Source: Ignavibacteria bacterium (lineage in GTDB: Bacteria > Bacteroidota > Ignavibacteria > Kapaibacteriales > Kapaibacteriaceae). From it: a stretch of 64,000 bases of DNA. Made by a program: the position numbers and the translations under genes. The stretch covers positions 620,001-684,000 of the forward strand of contig JADJIQ010000005.1 in the NCBI GenBank assembly GCA_016707005.1. The letters run 5' to 3'. Of the stretch, positions 17,351 through 26,222 are shown piece after piece (positions within the stretch are counted from its first letter, which is position 1; each line of letters begins with the position of its first letter). The notes below the pieces were generated by a model, which worked only from the letters and a program-made list of their open reading frames with translations, did not search any database and was not told the DNA's origin.

Positions 17351-17593
17351 TTATTCGTCGGCGAATTCGTCAAGGTCCAGATCGTCGCCACCAAGGTCTA
17401 CGAGGTAGTCGTCATCGGAAGAGGCGCGGGCCTCAAGGATCTCCTTGGCTTCTTCAACATCGTCTTCGAAGACGAAGAGCTGAAAGCCGTCGGCCTTGTT
17501 TTCTTCGATCTTATGATCGATGCCTGCTTCGCGAAGTTGCGAGGCAAGGAGTTGCGCTTCCATCTCGTTTTCGAATGTCGATAGAAGGATCAT
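17351..17593 (-). CDS. DUF2007-type putative signal-transducing protein
   Basis: Small acidic protein of 80 residues. The opening MILLSTFENEMEAQLLASQL and the following REAGIDHKIEEN are typical of DUF2007, a ferredoxin-like fold resembling the C-terminal part of PII proteins; FQLFVFEDDVEEAKEILEA completes the domain. The last 20 residues are almost all Asp, Glu, Leu and Gly. AGGAG lies 8 bases before the ATG. Function in the family is unproven. It is 24 bp downstream of the exported-protein gene at 17618 on the same strand. Confidence 0.8.
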   Translation of the reverse strand: MILLSTFENEMEAQLLASQLREAGIDHKIEENKADGFQLFVFEDDVEEAKEILEARASSDDDYLVDLGGDDLDLDEFADE

Positions 17594-17617
17594 GACCCGA
17601 CTCCTACACTGATGACG

Positions 17618-18244
17618 TTATTTACCTGGTGCCTGCTGATATTTCTTTGCCTTCTCGGGGTTGGCCTTCATCCATGCTTCTGCCTGACGCCCGATGTTGT
17701 CAAATGTACGCTTTTGATGTGCTTCCTTGAGCTTCGACAGTGGTTTTGGGAATGACCATACGATAACCCAATCATCGGTCACGAGGATCTCATCATTGGT
17801 GTCCTTGCCGGCTGGCTTTTCATCTGCCTTGTACAAGACCCTGCAGATGGCTTTCCGTGCATCTTGAGGAAGGGGCTTGCCCCACTTGATATACATGATC
17901 ACACCACCATCAGCTCCGGTGTATGCTTGAGCGATCTTTCGCTCAGGAGCACCAAATGCCGGAAGCACGGTTTCCCATGAATTCCAGAGTGATGTAGCGG
18001 CCTTCGTTGCTGGCTTGACGGTCTTGGTCTCTTTATAGCCCTTAGGAACCTCACTCGGAGCCCAGATGAAGGCATCAAGGTTCATCGTGATCTCACGGTT
18101 GAACTTCGAGAAGTCATATCTGGTCGTAACGGATTCAACCTTGACGGTGTGTCCCGGCGGTGCCTTGAAGTTTGGCATTTGGGGCATCTGCTGGCCGATC
18201 ATCGGTGCAGCAACAAGGGCAAGTACAAGAGCGAGTTTCATCAT
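17618..18244 (-). CDS. Exported protein of unknown function
   Basis: Not recognised. 208 residues with a signal peptide (MMKLALVLALVAAPMIGQ) and a mature part rich in Lys, Trp and Pro. Features include YDFSKFNREITMNLDAFIWA, WNSWETVLPAFGAPERKIAQ and VTDDWVIVWSFPKPLSKLKE; no Cys pairs apart from one Cys. The ATG at 18244 lies one base after the ettA stop codon, so translation is probably coupled to ettA, an odd pairing of a ribosome factor and an exported protein. The T9SS tail is absent. Confidence 0.75.
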   Translation of the reverse strand: MMKLALVLALVAAPMIGQQMPQMPNFKAPPGHTVKVESVTTRYDFSKFNREITMNLDAFIWAPSEVPKGYKETKTVKPATKAATSLWNSWETVLPAFGAPERKIAQAYTGADGGVIMYIKWGKPLPQDARKAICRVLYKADEKPAGKDTNDEILVTDDWVIVWSFPKPLSKLKEAHQKRTFDNIGRQAEAWMKANPEKAKKYQQAPGK

Positions 18245-18245
18245 A

Positions 18246-19928
18246 TCAGTCACGGGTTAGTTTACGGTACGAAATGCGGTGCGGTCGGTCGGCCTCAATG
18301 CCGAGTCGCTTGCGACGATCCTCTTCATACTGTGAGTAGTTTCCATCGAACCAGACAACCTGGCTGTCTCCCTCAAACGCAAGGATATGCGTTGCAATCC
18401 GGTCCAGGAACCAGCGATCGTGGGAAATAACGACGGCACATCCTGCAAATCCTTGTAGGGCCTCCTCAAGGGCTCGGAGGGTGTTCACGTCAAGGTCATT
18501 CGTTGGCTCGTCGAGGAGGAGGACGTTAGCCCCCTCCTTCAACATCTTGGCTAGGTGGACACGGTTGCGCTCTCCACCGGAGATCTGGTCTACCTTCTTC
18601 TGCTGGTCGCTGCCGTTGAAGTTGAACCTGGAGACATAGGCGCGGGAATTCACTTCGCGAGTACCGATCATGAGAATATCGGCGCCGTCACTGATCTCTT
18701 CCCAGATGGATTTCTTGGGATCGAGCGGACGGTTCTGATCGATATAGCCGAGTTTGACGGTTTCGCCTACCTTGAATGAACCACTGTCTGGCTCGAGCTG
18801 ACCGGTGATCATCTTGAACAATGTTGTCTTACCGGCACCGTTCGGACCAATGATGCCGATGATACCGCCGGGTGGCAATGAGAACGAAAGGTTCTCATAC
18901 AGGATCTTGTCACCGAAGGCCTTGGAGACATCAACGGCATCCACTACACGCTCGCCGAGACGCGGTCCAACGGGGATGAAGATCTCCATCTCTTCGTTAC
19001 GCTTTACACTCTCTTCATCAAGCAACTTCTCATAGGCAGAGATACGTGCCTTGCTCTTGGCATGACGTCCCTTCGGATTCATGCGCACCCATTCGAGCTC
19101 TTCCTTGAGCGCTTTCTGACGCTTGGATTCTTGCTTTTCCTCAAGTGCTAGGCGAGCAGTCTTCTGCTCAAGCCATGCAGTGTAATTGCCTTCGTATGGT
19201 ATACCGGCGCCATTGTCGAGCTCCAGGATCCAGCCGGCTACGTTGTCCAGGAAGTACCTGTCGTGCGTTACAGCGATCACGGTTCCTTCGTAGTCATGCA
19301 GGTGACGTTCCAACCATGCAACACTGTCGGCATCGAGGTGGTTGGTTGGTTCATCAAGAAGCAGAACATCCGGACGTTTCAACAACAGACGCACGAGGGC
19401 TACTCGACGCCTTTCACCACCGGAGATCACACTCACAAGTGTGTCAGGGGGCGGACAGCGCAAGGCATCCATCGCCATCTCCAGCTTGGAGTCGATATCC
19501 CAGGCGCCGATCGCATCGATCTTCTCCTGGAGCTTTGCCTGCTGATCCATGAGCTTCTCGTAGTCGGCATCGGGCTCGGCGAACTTCTCGCTGATAGCGT
19601 TGTAATCACGTAGAAGACCCACGGCCTCCTCAGCCCCTTCCTCAACAACCTGCCTGACGGTTTTGTTGGGATCGAGTTCCGGCTCCTGGGAGAGGTAACC
19701 GAACGTGACGTCCTTGTTCTTGGTGATCTGGCCGACGTATTCTTCGTCGAGTCCGGCGATGATCTTCAACAGTGTGGACTTTCCCGCACCGTTCAGACCA
19801 AGCACGCCGATCTTTGCGCCATAATAGAAGCTGAGGTAAATGTCTCGCAGCACTTGGCGGTTTGGCTTGTAGATCTTGCCTACGCCAACCATGCTGAAGA
19901 TGATCTTTTGGGGTTCAAATACTGCCAT
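18246..19928 (-). CDS. ettA: Energy-dependent translational throttle protein EttA (ABC-F)
   Basis: Cytoplasmic ABC-F ATPase that binds the ribosomal E site and gates entry into elongation according to the ATP/ADP ratio. Two nucleotide-binding domains are complete: Walker A GLNGAGKSTLL and GPNGAGKTTLF, signatures ISGGERRRVAL and ISGGERNRVHL, Walker B LLLDEPTNHLD and LLLDEPTNDLD. The linker between them contains LEWVRMNPKGRHAKSKARIS, the P-site tRNA-interaction motif region of EttA. The start at 19928 (MAVFEPQKII) gives 560 residues, near the E. coli length; longer readings upstream are Arg-rich and spurious. Divergent from the EamA gene. Confidence 0.94.
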   Translation of the reverse strand: MAVFEPQKIIFSMVGVGKIYKPNRQVLRDIYLSFYYGAKIGVLGLNGAGKSTLLKIIAGLDEEYVGQITKNKDVTFGYLSQEPELDPNKTVRQVVEEGAEEAVGLLRDYNAISEKFAEPDADYEKLMDQQAKLQEKIDAIGAWDIDSKLEMAMDALRCPPPDTLVSVISGGERRRVALVRLLLKRPDVLLLDEPTNHLDADSVAWLERHLHDYEGTVIAVTHDRYFLDNVAGWILELDNGAGIPYEGNYTAWLEQKTARLALEEKQESKRQKALKEELEWVRMNPKGRHAKSKARISAYEKLLDEESVKRNEEMEIFIPVGPRLGERVVDAVDVSKAFGDKILYENLSFSLPPGGIIGIIGPNGAGKTTLFKMITGQLEPDSGSFKVGETVKLGYIDQNRPLDPKKSIWEEISDGADILMIGTREVNSRAYVSRFNFNGSDQQKKVDQISGGERNRVHLAKMLKEGANVLLLDEPTNDLDVNTLRALEEALQGFAGCAVVISHDRWFLDRIATHILAFEGDSQVVWFDGNYSQYEEDRRKRLGIEADRPHRISYRKLTRD

Positions 19929-19954
19929 AGCCAGCAAAATTACGACTTTGCACG

Positions 19955-20815
19955 ATGTCTCTCTTGGCCGTTCTTCTCGTTCTCTCCTCAGCGGTGATCC
20001 ACGCGGTCTGGAATCTTCAGGCAAAGAAGGTGGGAGGGGGCCTTCCCTTCGTCCTTCTCACGGGCATCGTCTCCACGGTTCTCTACCTCCCGGTAGTGAT
20101 TCCCGTCTGGATCTACTTCACCCCGGTGCTGGATGTGCAGTCGGTTCTGCTCATCGGCACGGGAGCAATGATCCACCTTGTCTACTTCATGCTCCTGATG
20201 CGCGGATACCGTCACGGCGAGATGTCGGTGGTCTACCCCCTTGCCCGCGGGACCGGTCCGGCCCTCACGATGATCTTTGCGTCACTGTTCTTCGATGAAG
20301 TGCCCACACCCGGTGCCGTAGTAGGGATGATCCTCATCGGCAGCGGCGTTGTGATCCTCAGCGTGCCGATGTTCAAAGCCGGACTCGAGCACCTGCGCAA
20401 AGGTATCGTATATGCACTCTGTACGGGGCTCCTCATCGCGCTCTATACCACGTTCGACAAACGTATCATGGTCTCCGTGGCCATCCTACCCCTGCTCTAC
20501 GATTGGAGCGCCAGTGCAACACGAACCATTGCGCTATCGCCGCTGCTCTGGCGCAACCGCATGGGCATACGCGATGTATGGCGCGAGCACAAGGGCAAGG
20601 TTCTCTTCATCTGCCTGGTCTCGCCTGCGGGATACATTCTGATGCTCACGGCAATGAAGCTTGCACCTGTGACCAGTATCGCCCCCTTACGAGAGACCAG
20701 CATACTCTTTGGTGCGTTTCTCGGAATACGGATGTTGGGTGAGGGGGATCAACGCCGTCGACTCTTTGCCGCAGCAGTGATGGCCACCGGTGCGGTCTCG
20801 ATCGCATTCTGGTGA
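19955..20815 (+). CDS. EamA/DMT-family transporter
   Basis: Inner-membrane exporter of the drug/metabolite transporter superfamily, 286 residues, ten predicted helices in two EamA repeats. Typical pieces are SSAVIHAVWNLQAKK at the N terminus, YRHGEMSVVYPLARGTGPAL at the end of the first repeat and KLAPVTSIAPLRETSILFGA in the second. The substrate is unknown. Its stop codon overlaps the GTG start of the PAP2-like gene, so the two are coupled. Confidence 0.88.
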   Translation: MSLLAVLLVLSSAVIHAVWNLQAKKVGGGLPFVLLTGIVSTVLYLPVVIPVWIYFTPVLDVQSVLLIGTGAMIHLVYFMLLMRGYRHGEMSVVYPLARGTGPALTMIFASLFFDEVPTPGAVVGMILIGSGVVILSVPMFKAGLEHLRKGIVYALCTGLLIALYTTFDKRIMVSVAILPLLYDWSASATRTIALSPLLWRNRMGIRDVWREHKGKVLFICLVSPAGYILMLTAMKLAPVTSIAPLRETSILFGAFLGIRMLGEGDQRRRLFAAAVMATGAVSIAFW

Positions 20816-21453
20816 GCAACAGTTCGCTAATTTTCGCAATGAAACAACCTACGTGGAAAGAGTTCTTGAGCGATCGCAAGGGAATGGTCCTTGCAGTGGT
20901 CACGTTTGCTACACTGTTCATTACGCTGTTCTCCTACACGCGCTTCCTCAACAGCGTGGAACAACGTCAAGGTCTGGTATTCCAGGACCCGATCCACGCC
21001 CTCGTTGGTCCAGTCGACATGACGTGGCCGATCTTCATCGTCCTCTACGGCGCACTGATCGTGGCCATTGTAGCGATGGCACGCACTCCAACGACGCTCT
21101 TCAAGGCCATACGCGCCTACACGATGCTTATTGGACTCCGCATCATCTGCATGTGGCTTCTGCCGTTGGATCCGCCAACAACGATGATCCCACTTGGTGA
21201 TCCTTTGGTGCAGATGTTTACCTCCGGATCATCTGTGCCACTCACGCGCGACCTGTTCTTCAGCGGTCACACATCGATACTTTGCGTCATCGGTTTTGTG
21301 CTTCCGAACCGCGTGTGGAAGACGGTGTTCTTTGTACTTGCCGGGATCGTTGGCACAGCCGTTATCCTGCAACACGTCCACTATAGTATCGACGTGGTAG
21401 TAGCTCCACTTGCCGCATGGGCAGCCGCATCCTTGAGCGGTGCAGCTGAGTGA
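20812..21453 (+). CDS. PAP2-like membrane phosphatase/phosphotransferase (sphingomyelin-synthase-like)
   Basis: Integral membrane protein of about 213 residues with six hydrophobic segments. The catalytic blocks DLFFSGHTSILCVIG and HVHYSIDVVVAPLAAW match the PAP2_C subgroup that includes sphingomyelin and ceramide phosphotransferases: His in SGHT and His/Asp in HYSID. It could move a head group on to a lipid or remove a lipid phosphate. The GTG at 20812 overlaps the EamA stop (GTGA); an ATG at 20839 (MKQPTWKEFL) is an alternative start. A serine palmitoyltransferase gene lies 7 kb away, which gives a possible sphingolipid context. Confidence 0.72.
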   Translation: MSNSSLIFAMKQPTWKEFLSDRKGMVLAVVTFATLFITLFSYTRFLNSVEQRQGLVFQDPIHALVGPVDMTWPIFIVLYGALIVAIVAMARTPTTLFKAIRAYTMLIGLRIICMWLLPLDPPTTMIPLGDPLVQMFTSGSSVPLTRDLFFSGHTSILCVIGFVLPNRVWKTVFFVLAGIVGTAVILQHVHYSIDVVVAPLAAWAAASLSGAAE

Positions 21454-21456
21454 GTT

Positions 21457-22401
21457 TTATGATCTCAAGCGCTGAGCGAGGCCGATCAAGACCTCGTTGA
21501 TCATCGTGGCGGCCAGTTTTGCTGTGCGACCGTCAACATCAAAGTGAGGATTGACCTCAACAACATCGAATGCCGCAAGTGAGCCCGACGCGGCAGCAGT
21601 GCGTAAACATGATGCTATCTCGTGTGGAGTGAATCCATCTGCAGCCGGCGCACTAACACCTGGAGCATAGGCAGATGCGAATGCATCCATGTCCAGCGAT
21701 ACATAGGTCCGCTGAGACAATGCAGCATGGGCATACATTCTGTCTCAGATGAAGGCGATGTTCTCACGTCGGATCTCATCAAGCATCACAACGTGCATAC
21801 CAGCATCGCGCACATAGTTGAGATGTGCAGCGGAAACACTCGCCCCTTGCAGACCAAACTCCACAAAACCGCCGGGCAAGAGGTGGGATGATTCCTGAGA
21901 GAGCATCTGTCTGAACGGTGAGCCACTGTGTGCACGTGTTTCATCTTGGAGGGGGCGAACATCAGCGTGCGCATCGATGTTCACAACACCATATTCCTTG
22001 CCCGATGATTCCATCGCACGGATGGTTGGCCATGCGCAGTCGTGACCACCTCCAAGCACCACCGGTATGTGTCCGCGAGTTACAACGCGCTTCACTACAT
22101 CGTGCTGTACATCATGGATCTGCTCAAGGGTCTTGCCCTCGGTACTGATATCACCCATATCTACGATACTCAACAACCCCTGCTCTACCACATCCTGGAT
22201 CTGTGATGTAGCAAGTTTTTTGAGACTGGCACGAATCGCAGAAGGGGCTTCTGCCGCACCGGGCCTGCCGTTGTTGCGCGCTACTCCGATGTCCTGTGGA
22301 ACGCCGATAAGGACAACCACGGTTTTGGCTGTTGACGGTACAGACCTCGCATCGGCCAGAAAGTGGCCAATGCGAGGATCTGCGGGATCTACTGGAGACA
22401 T
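21457..22401 (-). pseudogene. hutG: Formimidoylglutamase-type ureohydrolase with one in-frame TGA
   Basis: Arginase/agmatinase superfamily enzyme, probably HutG, which hydrolyses formimidoylglutamate in histidine breakdown. The reading frame is continuous for 314 codons except for a TGA at 21745-21747 (codon 219). Both halves are well conserved: GGGHDCAW (residues 117-124) and NIDAHADVR (141-149) before it, and YVSLDMDAF plus SAYAPGVSAP after it, so all Mn ligands are split across the stop. The context is ...AFI-TGA-DRMYAHAAL; a single CGA (Arg) to TGA change would explain it. If translation restarted at the ATG three codons on (21738) the second piece would lack half the metal site. The ATG at 22401 sits 2 bp after the upstream gene. 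Sequencing error or readthrough are alternatives. Confidence 0.85.
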
Positions 22402-22403
22402 GA

Positions 22404-25400
22404 TCAGCGTGTGATGACGAGTGGGATGGTCTGGCGGACCATTGTGGACTCAACGCTGATACGGTATGAACCGGACGGGATCGATGTTGGTAGCTCAAAG
22501 CGCTGCTCGCCGGCAGCAAGATCACCGCGATGGATCGCAACGATCTGACGTCCAACAAGATCACGCACGATGATCTGCGCGTCGCGCAAAAGTTCCGGAC
22601 GATATACTTGCAGGCGTACCGTTCCATGGTCAGCAACCGGGTGCGGAACAACATCAAGAACGAAGACGGATGTTGGATCGATGACGTTGTCATCAACACT
22701 TGTCGTTCCTACGGTGCCTACCAGACGTACTTGTTTTGCGCTCTGACGTTCATCGTTGGAATAGACACGGATAGAACCGGAAGTGGTGCCTGCGTCAGGA
22801 CGTTCAAAGGCGAGGATCACAACAATGGAGTCGCCCTTGGCAAGAGTAGCGGGCAGCGCTACCGATGTTGAGACAAGGAAGAAGTGTTTGCGCACAGAGA
22901 AGATCGCTAGACTGTCAACGCGCAATGGTGCATCGGTCATTGAGCGGATCACAAACGACTTCTCTTCACGTGCGGGAGCAGCGAGTTGCCACTTTACACT
23001 ATCGGTGCTCGTTTGAATTGTTGGCTTTGGAGCAACGGTGAACTGCATCCACGCCTTGTTGCCGAAGTCCGGTTCAAACACCTTGATCGTAGCACCGCCG
23101 GATTTAAAGCTCAAGCTCCCGGTTCCGAGTTGCGAACGCAAGAACCAGAAGTCGAGACCGTAGCCTTCCTTGTTGACCAGTTCAAAGTCATAACAGCCGC
23201 TGGCAAGATCGAAGTCGTAGGTAAATGTTGTTTCGCTTGCAAGGTTCTCACCAGAACCGATCACCTCACCTGTTGTCTTCTTCAGTTTCCATACGTACTG
23301 TTCTTCAGCCTGTTTGTTCGTACGAAGAACGATCTGCAGATCATTGTAGTACGCCGGAGGCATTACGAATTGTGTTGCGCGTGTGTTGTTCGGTGCATAC
23401 TGATCACCGGTGAGCACAACCGTAGCAGCAAAGGATGAAAGACCTTCGGCTGTTGGCCAAGATGCTTCCGGAAGAACAACGGTGTCGCGACCAAGGAACT
23501 TGAGATTCCCCGTCCAATTGAACGACTTCTTTCCGGCACCATTCACGGTGTATTCGATCGTGCAGGTCGTGAGGTCAGTTGATCCGGTGTTTTGAATGAC
23601 GATCACGGGCTCGCCACAGATCGGATTGAGTCTGCCGTAGTACTCCCAATTGTTCGGAGAGATAATGTCTACAACTGCGGCATCCTTTTGGAAGTTGGCA
23701 TCACCATATCCGATGAGTTGTGTTGACACTTCCCATCTGCCCCATGCTTCATTCGCAGCCTGCTTCTTGATGCCATAGTCGATGCTTACGCTGCTCTTGC
23801 CTGTTGCGAACGGCGTGAGTTCGAACTCATACATATCAACAGGTGCACCCGGACACCAACCAGTACGATCGATGAGCCACGTGCCCCCTTGAGGATAGAC
23901 CGGATTATCACCACCCTCTTTCCAGAGCAACCACGAGAATCGCTCAGTTCCATCCACGCTGAGGAAGTGTGTACGTGGGCAAAACTCTGCGCAGTTGGTT
24001 TCATTGCTGAAGTCGTGACCACTTGTAACGGCTTTGAGACGGAAGGTCTTTGCTGCTGCATTGAGTTTCACATCAACCGGTGGCAGAGACGTTCCCGCAA
24101 GGACTGCCGGGAACATCGCACCACGATCATAATAGACCTGATCGATCTGCTTCACATCACGAGGCGGGGTGCCCTTGATGAAGATGAACGTCATGTCGAT
24201 GAGTTCCTGTTGATTGCCTGCCGACAACGTAACATTGTTGCGAAGCAGCGGAGCAAAGTCCGTTACATCATACTCCCAACGGAAGCCATTCGGCCCGAGG
24301 TCGAGACCAATGCCATATGGAGTGATGTATCGACCGATCTCGAAGTCCACGATCGGATCGAAGTACGGAGAGAGAACCTTTCTGAGTGTAGTCTCAGCTG
24401 CCACGATCGTGGAATCCACCTTGAGACCGGCCTCATCGTACGTGTAGAGTTTCCCTGCTTCTTGAACAAGGAGTGTGTCTGTTGGGACCGACGGATGATC
24501 TGCAGCACCCGGACGATAGATGCGTGGCTGCACCGGACGCTCATACAGCACAACAGAGGTTCTGCGTGGTTCCATTGTGACGTCTACATCAACACGTGTT
24601 GTTGTTGCCGAAACGGTTCCGAGTTCAAATGTTGCAAAGGGGCGAGCAGTATTCGTCTGCGTCATATACCCCATTTGATCGAGCAGCAGACGGTCGCGTG
24701 TTGGTACACCAAAGAGTGCAGCCATAAAGCCCGACCCAGTCTCATCCCGTGCGATCAACGGATCCGTATCGAGCTCACCGCGGTAATAGGCAATGAGTTT
24801 CGGGTATTGAGGATGTGTATCGGAGATCTTGCGTGTCATCCACGTCTTGATCGTTGCTTCGTCAAGCGCCGTGTTCCACACCTGGATCTCATCGAGGAGA
24901 CCCTCGTAGGAACCTGAGTTGCCCGAGCCAACCACAAAACGTGTGATCCCATTCATCTTCTTGGTCATGCCAGCGCCTTCATGGAAGAGGGCACCGTTCA
25001 GGTAGATACGCATCACGCCCGACTTGGACTTCGTATACGCCCAGTGATTCCAACGTCCTTCGTATGAGTCTGCAGCAGCGTTCTTCTCAATACGATCTCC
25101 GGAGCCATCAGCAGGATTGATCCCCGCATCCCAGTATATCGTGCCATTGTCCCACGGTGCGTGAATATTCAGAACACGTCTGCCCTGCGCATCGTACGCC
25201 TCGAGCGTGTTATGTGCACGTGGAAGTTTAGCTGCATTGCCCCAGCACCAATAGGAGATTGTGATTTCATCATTGATCAGCGTGCCGATCTCTCCCGGCA
25301 CATCGATACGGTCACCTGCCGTAAAGTTGAACACCTTACGCGAGCCATCATCTGCCAATCCGTCCGGCGCACTAGCTGCACTGATCCCCACTATGGAGGG

Positions 25401-26180
25401 GGCTCCTTGGCACGAAAAGTCGATGATCAGATCCGACGCACCGTCCCACATGAATGGCGTTGAGAACGGGATATGATTCACGCCTTCTACAAAGGAGATG
25501 TTCCGCCTGACAACAGTCGTGAGATCTTCATTCTGCATCGTCTTGCCCAGCGTTGCATTCTGCGTTGCCCGGATGCGGATCGTGAACAGCGATACGTTTG
25601 GTGCCGCTGCTGACGTGGTCAGCTTTATACCGTTGATTGTCCCGGCCGTCATTCCGGCGGCAGTGAGTTCTGTGGCCTTCCAGATGTATCGTACTCGACC
25701 GCCCTCTGGACGGATCACAGCAGAGTTATTCTGTCCTCCGGCACCTATCGGGAAATACTCCCCTTCAGATGAGCGCTGCACGGTTGTTGTCCGGTAACGA
25801 ACCGTGTTGTTCACAAACGAAGCACGATACGGGAACGAATCCGGAGTTGCTCCGCGTACAATGAAGTTCACCTGCGTTCTCCGCGTAGAGTCAAACTCGC
25901 CTGTTGAGTCGCGCAACACTGTATACGTGAGGTAGTCCCACTCTCCGCACGGATAGTTATCCTGCGTGGTTGCCGGGTCGCACTTGAGAGTGTACTGCAT
26001 GAGCACCTTCTCGTACCGTCCTGGCGGCGGGAACAACCATGTTCCCGATCTCTTTGTGATGTCTGAGAACTGTAGGGTTTTGACCACCACAGTGTCACCA
26101 TCAGCAGCTATGAGAGCTGCCGACCCAAGGAAGAGAAATAGCGCGGTAGCAATGAATAGGGGGCGTACCGAGAAGAACAT
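22404..26180 (-). CDS. Large secreted PNGase-F-like/LamG protein with T9SS sorting domain
   Basis: Exported 1258-residue protein. After a signal peptide (FIATALFLFLGSAALIA) the N-terminal region has RYEKVLMQYTLKCDPATTQD and PCGEWDYLTYT, the pattern of PNGase F-like beta-sandwich domains that remove or bind N-glycans. A LamG/concanavalin domain follows around residues 290-450 (TISYWCWGNAAKLPRAHNTL, GLLDEIQVWNTALDEATIK). A second PNGase-like half includes NETNCAEFCPRTHFLSVDG and GGTWLIDRTGWCPGAPVD. The C terminus is a T9SS type A domain (VLDVVPHPVADHGTVRLQV ... SGSYRISVESTMVRQ). Whether it is an active amidase depends on the Asp/Glu pair, which I cannot align by eye. It ends 2 bp before hutG. 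Confidence 0.85.
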   Translation of the reverse strand: MFFSVRPLFIATALFLFLGSAALIAADGDTVVVKTLQFSDITKRSGTWLFPPPGRYEKVLMQYTLKCDPATTQDNYPCGEWDYLTYTVLRDSTGEFDSTRRTQVNFIVRGATPDSFPYRASFVNNTVRYRTTTVQRSSEGEYFPIGAGGQNNSAVIRPEGGRVRYIWKATELTAAGMTAGTINGIKLTTSAAAPNVSLFTIRIRATQNATLGKTMQNEDLTTVVRRNISFVEGVNHIPFSTPFMWDGASDLIIDFSCQGAPSIVGISAASAPDGLADDGSRKVFNFTAGDRIDVPGEIGTLINDEITISYWCWGNAAKLPRAHNTLEAYDAQGRRVLNIHAPWDNGTIYWDAGINPADGSGDRIEKNAAADSYEGRWNHWAYTKSKSGVMRIYLNGALFHEGAGMTKKMNGITRFVVGSGNSGSYEGLLDEIQVWNTALDEATIKTWMTRKISDTHPQYPKLIAYYRGELDTDPLIARDETGSGFMAALFGVPTRDRLLLDQMGYMTQTNTARPFATFELGTVSATTTRVDVDVTMEPRRTSVVLYERPVQPRIYRPGAADHPSVPTDTLLVQEAGKLYTYDEAGLKVDSTIVAAETTLRKVLSPYFDPIVDFEIGRYITPYGIGLDLGPNGFRWEYDVTDFAPLLRNNVTLSAGNQQELIDMTFIFIKGTPPRDVKQIDQVYYDRGAMFPAVLAGTSLPPVDVKLNAAAKTFRLKAVTSGHDFSNETNCAEFCPRTHFLSVDGTERFSWLLWKEGGDNPVYPQGGTWLIDRTGWCPGAPVDMYEFELTPFATGKSSVSIDYGIKKQAANEAWGRWEVSTQLIGYGDANFQKDAAVVDIISPNNWEYYGRLNPICGEPVIVIQNTGSTDLTTCTIEYTVNGAGKKSFNWTGNLKFLGRDTVVLPEASWPTAEGLSSFAATVVLTGDQYAPNNTRATQFVMPPAYYNDLQIVLRTNKQAEEQYVWKLKKTTGEVIGSGENLASETTFTYDFDLASGCYDFELVNKEGYGLDFWFLRSQLGTGSLSFKSGGATIKVFEPDFGNKAWMQFTVAPKPTIQTSTDSVKWQLAAPAREEKSFVIRSMTDAPLRVDSLAIFSVRKHFFLVSTSVALPATLAKGDSIVVILAFERPDAGTTSGSIRVYSNDERQSAKQVRLVGTVGTTSVDDNVIDPTSVFVLDVVPHPVADHGTVRLQVYRPELLRDAQIIVRDLVGRQIVAIHRGDLAAGEQRFELPTSIPSGSYRISVESTMVRQTIPLVITR

Positions 26181-26222
26181 AGAACCTCCGAATCGTAGAC
26201 TCGAAAGTTACGCAGTACGGCG

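Noticed and set aside
21745..21747. Selenocysteine reading of the TGA in hutG
   Set aside because: The site is not catalytic in ureohydrolases, no Sec-type hairpin is obvious directly after it, and CGA to TGA is simpler.
23889..24917. Long plus-strand frame (342 codons) inside the 1258-residue protein gene
   Set aside because: It is antisense to a well-supported secreted protein gene, Cys- and Arg-rich with no family pattern; a shadow frame.
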